From Zoroaster sp. YZ-2022 (taxonomy: Eukaryota > Echinodermata > Asteroidea > Forcipulatida > Zoroasteridae), in NCBI GenBank assembly GCA_029582265.1, contig CM055828.1, positions 2,029,402-2,093,401 on the forward strand: a stretch of DNA of 64,000 bases, written 5' to 3'. Positions 13,577 to 26,600 of the stretch are shown here, one piece after another. The translations under genes and the position numbers were made by a program. The notes beneath the pieces are model-generated. The model saw only the letters and a list, made by a program, of their open reading frames with translations. It ran no database searches and was not told the DNA's origin. Each line of letters opens with the position of its first letter. The stretch's first letter is position 1.

Positions 13577-16500
13577 CTACGGAGGAAAATAGAGGAAAGA
13601 ATTCCAGTCAGTGTATTTGTATGATTTACCTGGCTAAGGAATACTGTCCAAGAAAAGGAATGCCACTGAGCAGGACAGAGAATGTCATTGTCTAAGACAA
13701 ATACTATAATTGTCCGGGACAGGGAATGTGGGACAAGGAACACTAGTCTATGTCATTGAATGGCTTTGTCCATGACAAGAAATGTGTCAAAAATGAATAC
13801 CCCCATCATAGTCAAGTTGTGTCCATTTACGCCATCACAGTGCAGTCTATTTATCTATCTACAAAGGAGGAAGATGAAATTGTCACTAGAAATCAATGAC
13901 AAAATCGAAGTATGAATTTCAGAGAAGAAAATTCAAAAAGAAATTTTGAAAGAGCATCACAGAGATACATATACCTTCAGCTCTTCTTCAAGTTCCGATA
14001 GTCTTCTTTCTAATGCCCTTCTTTCCTAGAACACAGAATGATTAATGAAAATAGTATGAGTATGACAAGAAGTCTGCAAAACTACAAAGACTCAATCTTT
14101 AAAAAAGAAGACACATCAACAAGCACTGTGGTCACGTGCTAGGGATGGGTTGGCATCTCATCACAGGATTCCAAGCATACAAGTCTGCTCTATCATATCT
14201 ATGGTTGAAATCAATTTGTAATTTTAGCCAAACACCAGCATATAACAACATCTATTAACAAAAACTCATGCGAAAAACTTACATAAAAGATGATTTCTAA
14301 TAAATTACTTATAATGTCAAATCTATGATGATTTCTATTTTTAAGAGGGAAAAGTTCATTTGAAAACCTCTCAGGACTTGAAAAGTTTAAACTTACAATA
14401 CTTTAACATGTGCATGGCAAATAAAGAAGGGAGTGCATAATTTACCAAATAGGGGTACACCCAGATGATATGGTGACTATGTCCATGTTTCTAATGTACT
14501 GAAAACCTCTTCTTACCCTTTTTTCATTGTCGATGGACTTTGAGTCGAATCGATCAGACTTCTGCTGGCTCTTCTCAACCTGCATCTTCAGCTCGGCAAT
14601 CTGGAGGTCGCGCTCTTTGACCTGGTCCTGAAGCTTGGTGACCTGCACCGTCTTCTCATCGAATAACTGAACACAAAATAAAGTAATTGTGTCACAGACC
14701 CTTTTTTCAGAGATCTTTATCCTGATTTCAGATTATGTAATAGACATAAGGCCAATGTCCAAAATAGATTGGCGCTTTTCAAACTGTGGTTGTTTTCATA
14801 GTATTTCTAACAGATACTCCGGGGAACAATACAAATATGGCCATAGATTTGCAAGATTTTGTTTTGGGTAACAAATTTTTGGGGTCATCTGAATTAAGCA
14901 GGAGGTTAATTTTCCACTGGTTACATAAAACCACTAAAAACATTATTTACAGTAACAAAATTAAAATAGTGAACTGCGAATGTATGTAAGTTTCCAACCT
15001 TTTTGCAAGTCTGGCAGGGTGTCCCGGACGTCTTCTCACTGTCACGGTCTCGATCCCTATCTCTATCCCGGGAATAGCTGGACCCTGATCCTGTTCGACT
15101 TGCATAGCGATCGGTTGGAGATGATGTTGAAGAAGTATCACCATATCTAAAGTTTTACACAAATTTACAAATTTATCCTCCAAGCATAAAAACATTTTTG
15201 GGTTGATAGGCTTGGTCTGATATGGACTGTCAGTACTTTATGTTAGTAATGCTGGTATTAAGCTAATAGAAATGATTGACCCGCAAAGTTCATGAAAAGT
15301 TACATTATTTATCAATATCTGCTGGTCTTTGTTTGTATTTTAATTTGGCGTTCTACAAAAAAATGATAAAATCTATTGAAACAAATTATAATATGAGGTT
15401 GGTTTAACCCATAATTATTTCATGGCCTAGTAGACTGGTTATAATTTTGGGTTAAATAATATAATATACATTTTATAAAACATTTATGTTTTTGTTCTTC
15501 TACTATTGTTTTTGAAGAGGATCAAAATTTGTGGTGGGAAGCTGCCTTGTGTTTTGTTTCTCTTTTGTTTTGAAGTGGGTTGGAATTTGTTAGGGGAGTT
15601 GGGGTGGAGGTGGGGGCATAAATTGATAAGATGTGAGGGTTTAGTCTTACCTGCTTGATAGTGTACTACTAGGTCTACTGTAACGATCTGAAGGCTGAAA
15701 ATCACAAAACAAAAAATATCATTACCAAGAGAAATACACAACGGAATGTGAATTAGTTGGAACAATCAACATAATCTGATAATTTGTGATATTTTACACG
15801 AAATTCTTTAATGCAATTTAATGAATTGTATAGTTTACTTTTGATAAAGCGTCTGTAAATGCAAACATAATAAGAATCAAGAGATATGTACAGAAAACAT
15901 CATGTGAAAGTCATTAACCCTAACTCCCTAGACAACAAAGCCAGTTGGAGGATTTTGAAGGATTTTTATTGTTTTAATACAATGCCTAGGGAGTTAGAGT
16001 TAATAAGAACATAGTGAAAATGCATTCAGATGTTTCTGTATAGACTCTAAATGTGGAAATGGATCATCATTAAATTTATAATACATTTCACATTTTCCTA
16101 AAAATGGCAGCTTGTCAGACGTAATATTTTCTCAGGATGTTTGGTATCATCACCAACTTGACATCTAAAATGTTTTTAGATTGTAATTTGTATGTTATTT
16201 TGTAATAGATGTACACTGCCTGTATTTAGCATCTGTGCAATGGTTTTACATTTACATGTAATAAACACTTTAACAATGGAAATTTAATGGAAAAGGAATA
16301 ATTTTAGGTGGGAAAAAACTTCATATTAAGATCCTTATTAGCTTTCATCTGCTAAACCCATCACATTTTCCACAGCTCACAGTTGAATAAGCATATTGGT
16401 CTAAAACAATCAACCACAAAATCGATATATCTTCATTTACAATGTCATCACATTCTCTCTTAAATATTTGCTTTTCATCAAAGCCTATTTTCTTCTTTAT

Positions 16501-19500
16501 TTAAAGAAATGTGTTTAAATGCATCAATCAGAATCAAGAGATATGAATAAAAACGAACATGTGAATGTTTCAGTTTATTTCATGGTGTCGTTAATGAGAA
16601 AATAGTGAACATGCATTCAGATTATATTCATTCTAATGTGGAATTTATGTTATTAGATGACTAAAATTTATCTGCATAATAATTAGATTAATTGTACTGT
16701 CACAGCATCTCAGACATATTTCAAGGGATGTTTGATACAATCACGTAAATCATTGATCAATTTTTTTTGTGGGAGAATATCAATAATTTCACAAGCTTCA
16801 ACACAAAAATAGCTAAAGATTCACTTCAATTATGCATGTCTTACTCTTCTAGTCTAGCATTTGCCTACACCCCCACAACATTCCATGATAATAGCCATAA
16901 CATTTAATTTATTCCTATATAGGTTAATTTCATTCAAACATATAATTCCTTTGAAGGTCTTAAATCACTCATAAACCACATGTATTCAATAATGTACATG
17001 AATGCATTATATAAGCCTATGCAGTGACTACATGCCAACTATGTCTTTTTTTCATGATCTTGTACTGGAGTGTAGCATTCATCATGACATTTACAATAAA
17101 ACCAGGTTGATTCTTCGTCCTTTATATTATCTTCCCGGCATTTTATTTATTAGCAACAACTGGTCATTATAAGTTCATCCATGGATTCCTGGCCCATCTG
17201 TCATCGGATTCTCATCTGTTCAGCAGCCATGGATTCATTACTTTAATAGATGATTCCATAGTTGAATTACCCATCTCATAGGCAACACCATATCACAGCA
17301 CACCACGCCTATCAAATACCGACAAGCCTACCCAATGCATTGAACTCATCTCCTTCAATTATAAAGTACTACAGAATTTTTCTCAATAGAATCCCCCCAA
17401 AAAACTCCTTCATCTTAAACAAAATCGTCCCAAAACAATTCCATACCTTCAAGGTTTTAATGACTACATCTACTACAACACTGCAGGAACACAGCACACT
17501 ACACGTTTATTTACCCGTCCGTACATGACTGATGATTCTGTTCCTATTCAAAACTGACTCATAGAAACCCTACAATAATTCAGATGCACCCCTAATAATA
17601 TCCAGGGTTCAGCAGACTGGAGCACCACAACAGAGGCAAAATGTTAGCCTGAAATTCGTGTAAGCGTATTTTTTCATCACCATCTGCAGAAGCAAAACTA
17701 ATAAAACATCATGGTCGGAACATTCCTAGAATGCTTTGGGATTGGATTTCTCACTAGTCTGGCAACCACAATGGATATCTTATTCAATTCTACTGAATAG
17801 ACTGGTGACCAAGCCATGCTGCTTGAAGGGTAAAAATTTATGTTTGACAAGACTTCATCATTGCTTAAGCTTGAGCAAAATCATAACTGTAATAAATATT
17901 TAAAAAATTAAATTTATTTGTCTGTAATTGATTTATCTAAGGATTTTATACATTAATTCTCTCAAAAATATAGTATGCACTTTTTGTATACATTATTTCA
18001 ATATAACTTTTAATAAAAACAAATCTTTGTATTTTTATTCAACACATTATCAAATGATAACAATAAAAAAAAATATGGATACATTTCAGCTGAACTATAT
18101 AAAATAATCATAAATTAATTTTAAAAACCTGCATTATTAGTTTTTACAAAGAGGGAAACATAATTTTTTGTGTAAGATGGAGGTTGCCCACACTGTACAG
18201 TTGATGATGACACAACGGTGCATGCCTTGTATGGTATGAGGAATGTTTTCTCATCAAGTAGCATCTTGGCTCTATCTCTAAGGGCCAAAATAAGATCAAC
18301 AGAGCCGCCGACTGTTATGATTAGGCAGTTCATGTTTTCAAGCAGCTTGCTTACCCTGTATATCTTGGAACCACAGAAAGCTTTTTAGGAAGAAAATGAA
18401 ACTCTCATCATGTGTTTACAATATTGGTTTCATTTTAGTCTTAAATCCCATACAAAATTGAAAGAAATAAGAAAATGTTTGAGAAATAAAAGGTACACTC
18501 TACACCAAAGTGATACTCGGAGTTTCTAGACTGTCCCTGAATAAACATTTGCACATAAACATTGTATAAAACATCTGCAGAGAAGACTGGCGTTCCAAAA
18601 ACGCTACCACACACTGGCACCCACAGGTGTACAAATTGCACACGCGTGTGTACCCTCACAATTTGCCAATTTTAATCATTTATTAAATTATGCTTTATCT
18701 GAATTAATTTTGACATCTGAAATTCCTAAAAACACAGTGGCAGCTACGGCTTCACAACCTACACACCTACTGTTGTCCCCGGACATGGACCTCATGTCAT
18801 AACAACTTGCACAACATGTAAGCAAGGTTCAAAGGTTCTGCTGGCACCATGCCACTACACTACAAGAATCCTTGGCTCCATTATTCTTTTAGATAATCCA
18901 TTATGAACATGTACAATCTGAAGGCCATATTATTTACAATTTATAAGCTCCTCAGAATGCCTTTTTCATTTTAACAGCATTCTATTGAAATTTAATGGGA
19001 CATGCTTCTGCATTTTGTCAGACACTAAGCAGTGGGATATTAAGGCAATGAAAATAAAGTTATGTCCATGCAGAAGTGTAAATTTTAAGTGTTTTTCTCG
19101 TTTGAAATTTATGTGATTTTGATAAATCACTGACAAATTTCAGAGCACACAAAATCACCCAGTGATTTGTTTTCATTCTCCAGAAAGAAATCCCTTTAAT
19201 GGACTACTGACAAAATTTATTCAGAGATGAATATATCAGCATATTGAATAATCACAACCTTTAAATTCTGCATCTGCTTCAAATTTAAATAATTTTCAAT
19301 AATGTCTGAAAATTCCTTGATTGATAATCAACATATCTTGGTGGGATGAATACGGCTGTTGCATTCCTGTAGGATATTGACCTTACGAGGCTAAATACAG
19401 CATTTACAAGTAATTCCACTCAAATTCCTCAGTTGAGGAGGGAAATTACAGTCCCAAAGATAAGATTGCAGAGTTAATAAAGACATTCTGTATTCTTGGA

Positions 19501-20613
19501 TTTAACCAGACAAATATCATGAGATTTTATTTTGAATACATTGTAATATATATCCCGTCATACATACTTGTGTAGACGTTTCTCTTATTTCTCTTATTTG
19601 TGACAATTGCAGTAATTTTTTGCTGTAAACTCTTGGCACAGAGCAAAAAGTATTGTACTGACATTTGTGGTGTTTCAGGTTGGAGGCTGTGAATGAATTT
19701 CCCACCCTTTACTTACAATTGTGAAACCTCAATGGTCTGACATATGTTCACTATTCAGTTTAACTTACTGTTAATGGAATTCTCATGTAGTCCACAAGGA
19801 CAAATTTTACTTGGTACTGAAATTCATTTATGAGTGAAATACAAACTGATTCAAGCAGAAATTGAACCTGTGACCTTCAGCTAATTGCACAGGTGCTCAA
19901 CCAACTGAGATAACACTTTTCATTGTTAAGTATGAGTGTACATAATGACTTTTTTTTAGGAATTGTGAACCAATCTTTTACAGATGCATTGCCCATATTC
20001 TTTGCTATTTCAATATCTGGAAATGTTTTTCATAATCAGAACACTGATAATTTGAAACGTCACAATTTGAAATGTGACAATTCACAATAAAAAAGGTTAT
20101 GAGGTGCTCAAATGAATTTATGACGGGACCCAAACACCTTAAACTAATTTGGGGACATGTTTAAAAGCCATGCTTTCCATGACTATTTTGAGAAATGTTT
20201 AATTCTACAGCATTTGTTGTCCTTTCCTCAGGTAAATTGTGATTCAGCCTCAGGATTATTGTAGTTTTATTTCTTTTGATGTCCTCATCTTATCAAAGAA
20301 AATGACCTGCTATCATACATGGACCACACACTAGTTCATAGCCATGGGGCCATAGATAGAGTAATCATATATTATGAAGTCTCTCATAGCACTATATGGC
20401 AACATAATAATGCCTTTAGGTTCTGTTGTGGAGCTGTTCAGAGCATCTTGTCCTAATATGGGTAATAATCAGTTATGTGATCTTGTACACACTTCAAGGC
20501 TTTGCTTATGGTTTCTTTTTCTGGGTCAAAAATAAAATTCTTTTAAAGAAATATACTGTGATACTGATCAATAATTTGTTTTTTTGAAACACTATTTTTC
20601 ATAACAAATTATA

Positions 20614-20644
<31 letters not shown>

Positions 20645-23600
20645 TTTTTTATTATATAAGTGTAGTTCAATATTGATGACAATACCAATACTGATTTGAC
20701 GAGGACGTCTGTTTAAAAAGTGAAATGAATCATCTCAAAGAAAATCTCAACCTTGTCAGTCCAAAATTTCAGGTACACACATTTTTGTCTTAATCTTCTG
20801 TCCCAAAGTCTACTCCAAAATAAGAGAAAATAATCATATTTAATTCTCCATACCTCCAATTCAACATTATATATTATTAATATTTGATGTCGTTCTAAGA
20901 AAAAAAAGCAATCTGGCAAAAAAGGAAATAACATATCAATATTCTTTGTTCTAAAAAAAGAAGAATCTAGCAAGTAGCAATTGCAATAAAGGTTAGACCT
21001 TTTTAATAACCATCAAATAAGGAAATCCTGGAAATAAATCTACTTCTGGAATTTACTGTTGATAAACTTGCGTCCTGCTTAGAGAAACTTGAACTTCCTG
21101 ATATTTACTCAAGCTTGGGGGGGGGGGGGGTTGTGACCTCTTGCAGTGTTACTAAGGCAATAATAGCTGGTGCATACTTAATGCATACATCATTATGTCT
21201 GTAATATAATCAGTGCTTTATGATCCAAGGTACGTGACTTTAAATGAATAACTCAAGGGGTTTTCTTAAGTGCATGTGGGGCCATTACACCTGTTTCTAT
21301 GTAGGCCCCTGGACAAAAGAGGCACCTGCTGAAAATGGGTGGCACTGATGGCCACAGAAATTATATGCATACATTTAAGAATATTGAATGTCCTTTACAG
21401 GTTTATGCTGAAGTGAGCACCCAATAGACACAAAGTAACAGCAACCAAAATAATACCAACGTGGGGTATAGAACTGACAGTCAGGTACTCACATTCCAGG
21501 AAATGTTTTTTTGCCTTAAGCCAAGAATGTTTTGTTCATGATCAAGGTAAAAAAATCAATAAATAAATGACCAAATGTTTCTTGTCAGTTTTATTGAAAA
21601 ACATTCAAAAACCTGAAAAATACATATAGAGGAATATAATAAGAACTAGCAATTCTGATGAAGTAATCATAAAAAGAAAACAAAGTCTCTATTGTTGAAA
21701 TACCAACATTGTTGACGTTAATACATGACTACTGGCTCACAATGGGGGAAAAACAACATCCCATAATAATTAGCAGAAAAGCATATGAATGGAACACAGA
21801 TACTAAACAAACACTGTCTACCTTATCTCTACCATTTGTACAACTGAAGAATAGATTATAAGTCCTGATGGATCAATGTTATCTTATCATGTTGATCTGA
21901 CTCTGGAGCACAGTCAGCCACCGTGGAGACAAAAGTTGCTATGAGAAAACGAAAGAATTGTCTGCAAAGAGCCGGGTGTCAACCAACCCTGGGGTCACAT
22001 AATATTGGAGCCTGACACGCCAAGGTTCTACCATTACTTATCTCACACTCATACACAAAGAAGAGATGACAATGACTTTGACCTAGGCCTACCGAACAAC
22101 ATTGATGATAACATGTTTAAATGTTTCATTGGCAACGTGGCAATCACTTTATATTCTTGGTGGGTTTTATTTTTATTTTACTAATTATTAATGAAATTCG
22201 ATAAAACTGCTTTATATTATATTTCTTGAGGGGAAGAAAATAAATTTCAAATATAACTTCAAAGTCTATCATTTGTGTAGATCACCTTGTTGAAAGACTT
22301 CTGAATAATAGTTTTTATATCATTTTGTGTGGATTCAAAAACATGAAGGAAAAATCCATGTTTCAAAACTGAATAAGAATCAGTGAAGAATATAGAAAAG
22401 TTGAAAACTCAAAAATGGAATTGTCATACATGTAAAACTATCCCGTGAAATAGTCCAACAGTAACATTTATCATTTACGAAACCATACTGCATGCTAATT
22501 TATTGCTGGGGTTAGGGGTAAGATTTATGGCCGTGATTTCATGGAGTGACACGCTATTTTTATTACCCAATTTCTTGTATTTCATGTGTAATCATTTTAT
22601 ATTATTAAATTGTTTTTCCTTTTTATGTTTCATTTATTTTGGGTTTTGATTTTTTTAATATTTTTTTTATTTTTATTTATTTTTCTGTGGGGGGTTGAAG
22701 GTCATCGTCATCTACATTGAACTAATAAGAGGTACAGCACGAATGCAAATCACAACCGAAGGTGATCACCATGCAATAATTTAGTGTAGTTTTCTCTGTT
22801 CCACATAATCAAAAGACAACGTCTACATGTAGATACGCCCCTCAATTCTAGCTAGTCTATCTAAGGTACTAACCTAAGGTTTACGCCCATTCTTACCATG
22901 AACAAACATGCCTCAAAAAGACCTTGATCACGCAGCGGCCATCTTTGTCAGGTTTCCTGTACGTAAGTATGAGTGTAGCACAATACATACAAGGGAATAG
23001 ACTATTTTCCTTTCCAGCCTCGGTTTGGTCACATGGATTTGTATTGAAGAAAAACAAGATGGCTGCTGTGATCAAGGTCTTGAGTATATTGAAGGAGTTC
23101 CTTCTCTTTATACATATCAGGTTTCTAGCATGTCTTTAAGAATTTGAATCAACCAACTACGAGTAACGATATATTCTTCAATAACATCTCCCTTGAAAAT
23201 ACAACACCATTTTTACTGGGCAATTATAGCAACATAAAATAAAATACTTCATGTTGAAGATTAAATCAAGTAGGGCTCCCTCTTACACTGTAACTTCCGG
23301 TTCCTGAACTTCCCGTAGATCCTAATCGACCTGCTGAACCTCCGTAACGGGAACTTGAATAGGGACTTGTAGAGGAGTAGCTTGGGGTACTGCCATAACG
23401 TCCGTATGATCCGTATGACATTTTTGGTCAAGTTTATCTGCTTCACAGAAGAGATGAAATATCTTATCACTGATGAGATGTCGAAAAACTAAACCGGATA
23501 ATCCAGATTGTTAATCCTGATCAACTGTTAACCAGGGTAATCTAATCCAGGCCATAGGTCATTGTAGCTGCTCACTAATTTAGGCCTTCAAGGAACTAAC

Positions 23601-26600
23601 GAGGAATCACAGTGCTTTAAGATGTTCCTTGTTTGCCTTGTCAATATCTACAGACTTGTGAAGTCCACCTACTGATAGAGCATTCCATACATTTCCAGCA
23701 TATTTTGTTGGCAGCATTTAGAGTCTATGACAATTCTTCACTTCATACAGACTATCAAAATCATGCAGACTTTCCACTATGGCGTCTGCAGTGAAGGAGA
23801 TGTATCATTAACACTTGAAATTCCTATAGTGTCCAGGAAATGCTAAGGCTCCAATAATAAGAAATTAGTTGTTTACAGTGATGGTTGAATTTCACAAAAG
23901 CTGTTGATTAATGGACACACTGGTCATGGACATACATGTATCTATAATGTCAACAACTGATGGTCAGCTAACAAACACACACATGTGCTGGGTCACTACT
24001 TCAGCTATGAAGACTACAGGTTCAATCCTCTCACACAATTACATTATGCTAATGAGCACAAGGGTGTTCATGATAACATCTGCATCACTTAAACAAAGAT
24101 AGCTGTCTAGTTTAATTACAGACTATTCCATGAGATGAAAAACTAAGGAACCTTCAACAACCCGGTGTCCCAGTACACTACAGAATTACTCAATAGTAAT
24201 GGACTGTGATAATGTAGAATCAAGTGCGTCAGTGACTGCTAAAAATTGTTGCCATGGCTCTCATAGAAAAGTCATGCACAGCGTACATGTACATGACTGA
24301 AACCAGGGTTACATATGAACCGAGCTATATTTAGACACTGACATCTTTGAAAAGCCCACATAGGTCCTTGTATGATACTGCCACAGACTTGCATAGTCTA
24401 GGGTAGGATTAGCATATGAATCTAAAGTTGGTATCAAGTTGAACTGGTCTCACGGTTATTTATCAGCACTCTCTAGATGAAAAGAGGGCCATGTATGGAC
24501 AGGTGTTGTGTTTTGTTAGATCATGGAAAAAATCCAGACAGAGGCCAAGCATATCAAAAATGCTGTTACTCTATTCGTAATTGGGAAAGATTAATCATTT
24601 TTATGATACATTCAATGGCTGGTCTGTAGCTGGTCTGAATTGTACTGTGAAACGTTCCTGGTGTAAAACTGATATTGGTATCAATCTTTCCTAGAAATCA
24701 TTTTGTTTGAGGTGAAAATATTTAGTTCCAATGTAGGAAAGAGTACTCTTAAAATCCACCATAGAATGAATAAGCACTCATGTAAATAAATGGTTTTGCC
24801 AACATCAATGTTGTACTGGCATAAGAAGGTAATGAAGATATGCATTAATTGGCCAACATTTGAAATCACCAAAACATAGTTATAATTGGAGCACCCTCAA
24901 GGCAAAATTCTAACCACATATGGAAACATACATGTAGCCTGCTCATAAGCATCTTCAAATAGTGTACATGTGTTGCCATCAGAATTATGCAGTATTTCTT
25001 TTCCATCAATGCTTGATAAGTTCATTTTGATTATTTGTTAAGCAGTTTTATATTTGTTGTTTCACACTAAGTAGTATACTTTTTTGATGTGTTTTATTGG
25101 TTAATAAAATTTAAGAAAACTTGATTGCATAATAATTTTAATTAACTCATTTAATATTCTATATTAATTTCAATGAATAAAACACTTCTTATAAAACAAA
25201 AACCTGTTTGATTTATTTTTGTCTGAAAGGGCATGCTTATTTGATTATAATCATAATACCCAGACTCAGGTTACGTATCAAGAGACAATTAGTCACTGTA
25301 TTCAGTCACGCACATGAAGAAATGTATTTTTATTTTTAGTTGAGTGCAAAAAAAGGAAAAAATGTGGGGGAGGTGGGAGGGTTGCTGAACTTTCAGTATT
25401 TTGGTGCAAATTTCTAACAAAACTACAATGGTATAAACATGATTACCATCAGTCAGGAAATACATATAAGCTACAGTGACATGTTTATAAAACCTACAAG
25501 GTTATGGGTCTAATTACTGTGCCCTAAGGTGCTCTATGTAAATAAGCATATTCATACATTTGGCTGAATGTTATTTTAAGGAAATGTGGGAGAAAGAATC
25601 CAGGTGCTGGAGTCAAGGTGAGATCACATGAGGATCATTCAAGACAGCACCATATATTATTTCACAGCACCTGTGGAGTTACTTGCAATAAATATATTTA
25701 CCCAAATTTGGCATCCAAACATTTCCAAATATGTGAGCACATTGCACCAGTCAACAGTGGCATAGCCAAAGGGGTGTAGCCAAACAGTGGTGTAGCCAAA
25801 AGGGGGAAGGGGACGGGGGGAGGGGTCGCCCCCACCGCCCCCCACTTGTTGCCAAAATAAGGTCTGTCAGCAAATTCACAAACCTGATGGTATTTCTGAA
25901 CTTCTGGGCATCGTGAATTCAATTTGTATTTTGATGTTTTCCACCCCCCCCCCCCCCCCGAAAATCCTAGCTACGCCACTGCCAGTCAAAAGACAGTTAG
26001 ACACAGCATGTTCATGTCCGTTATGGCCCTAAACTACACTGTATCTTTCTATTTATTAAATATAAATGATTACCAAAACTTTTATTATTGTCTTCAGGAA
26101 GTACAGGAGAAAAATACTGAGTAATTTAAGTTCATCCATGGAGGAAGGATGCTTCCTCCATGGTTCATCTGGGGACATATTTATTTGATGAATCATCACA
26201 GTCTAATGAGTGTTACATTACCCCATGGTTCCAAACGAACTTTTCAACTGCCGAGCGGGAAACTTAACAGATGACACTTATCTGTGTACATGCTGCACTG
26301 ATTGGTGATAGAGACAACTCATCACTAGATATTCTGCATACCAAGGAGCTGACATCATACATTGCTATGGTAACATGAAGCCAGGTGTCCCCAGATGCTT
26401 TTATCAATATTCACACCTTTCTTTGTACTTTCTTTTTATATCTCTAGGGATTCTATGGACAAAATGCATAATTCACACTAGAACATACACGTGTGTGATC
26501 TATGGAATACAACCTTCACTTCTTTATTTCTCTGATATTAAATAATTTGACCTTATCTATTATGTTACAGTCAGTTGCAATACCAATAGTAGCCATCTCA

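Larger units (their letters stand above)
15695..23286. other. MYPT intron between the alternative first exon and exon c18
   Basis: About 7.6 kb. It holds the old repeat copies and hairpin element, an open frame at 18121-18380, an AT microsatellite at 20610-20644, a poly-G run near 21117-21130 and an inverted-repeat element at 22918-23081. No further exon with family similarity was seen. Confidence 0.5.
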
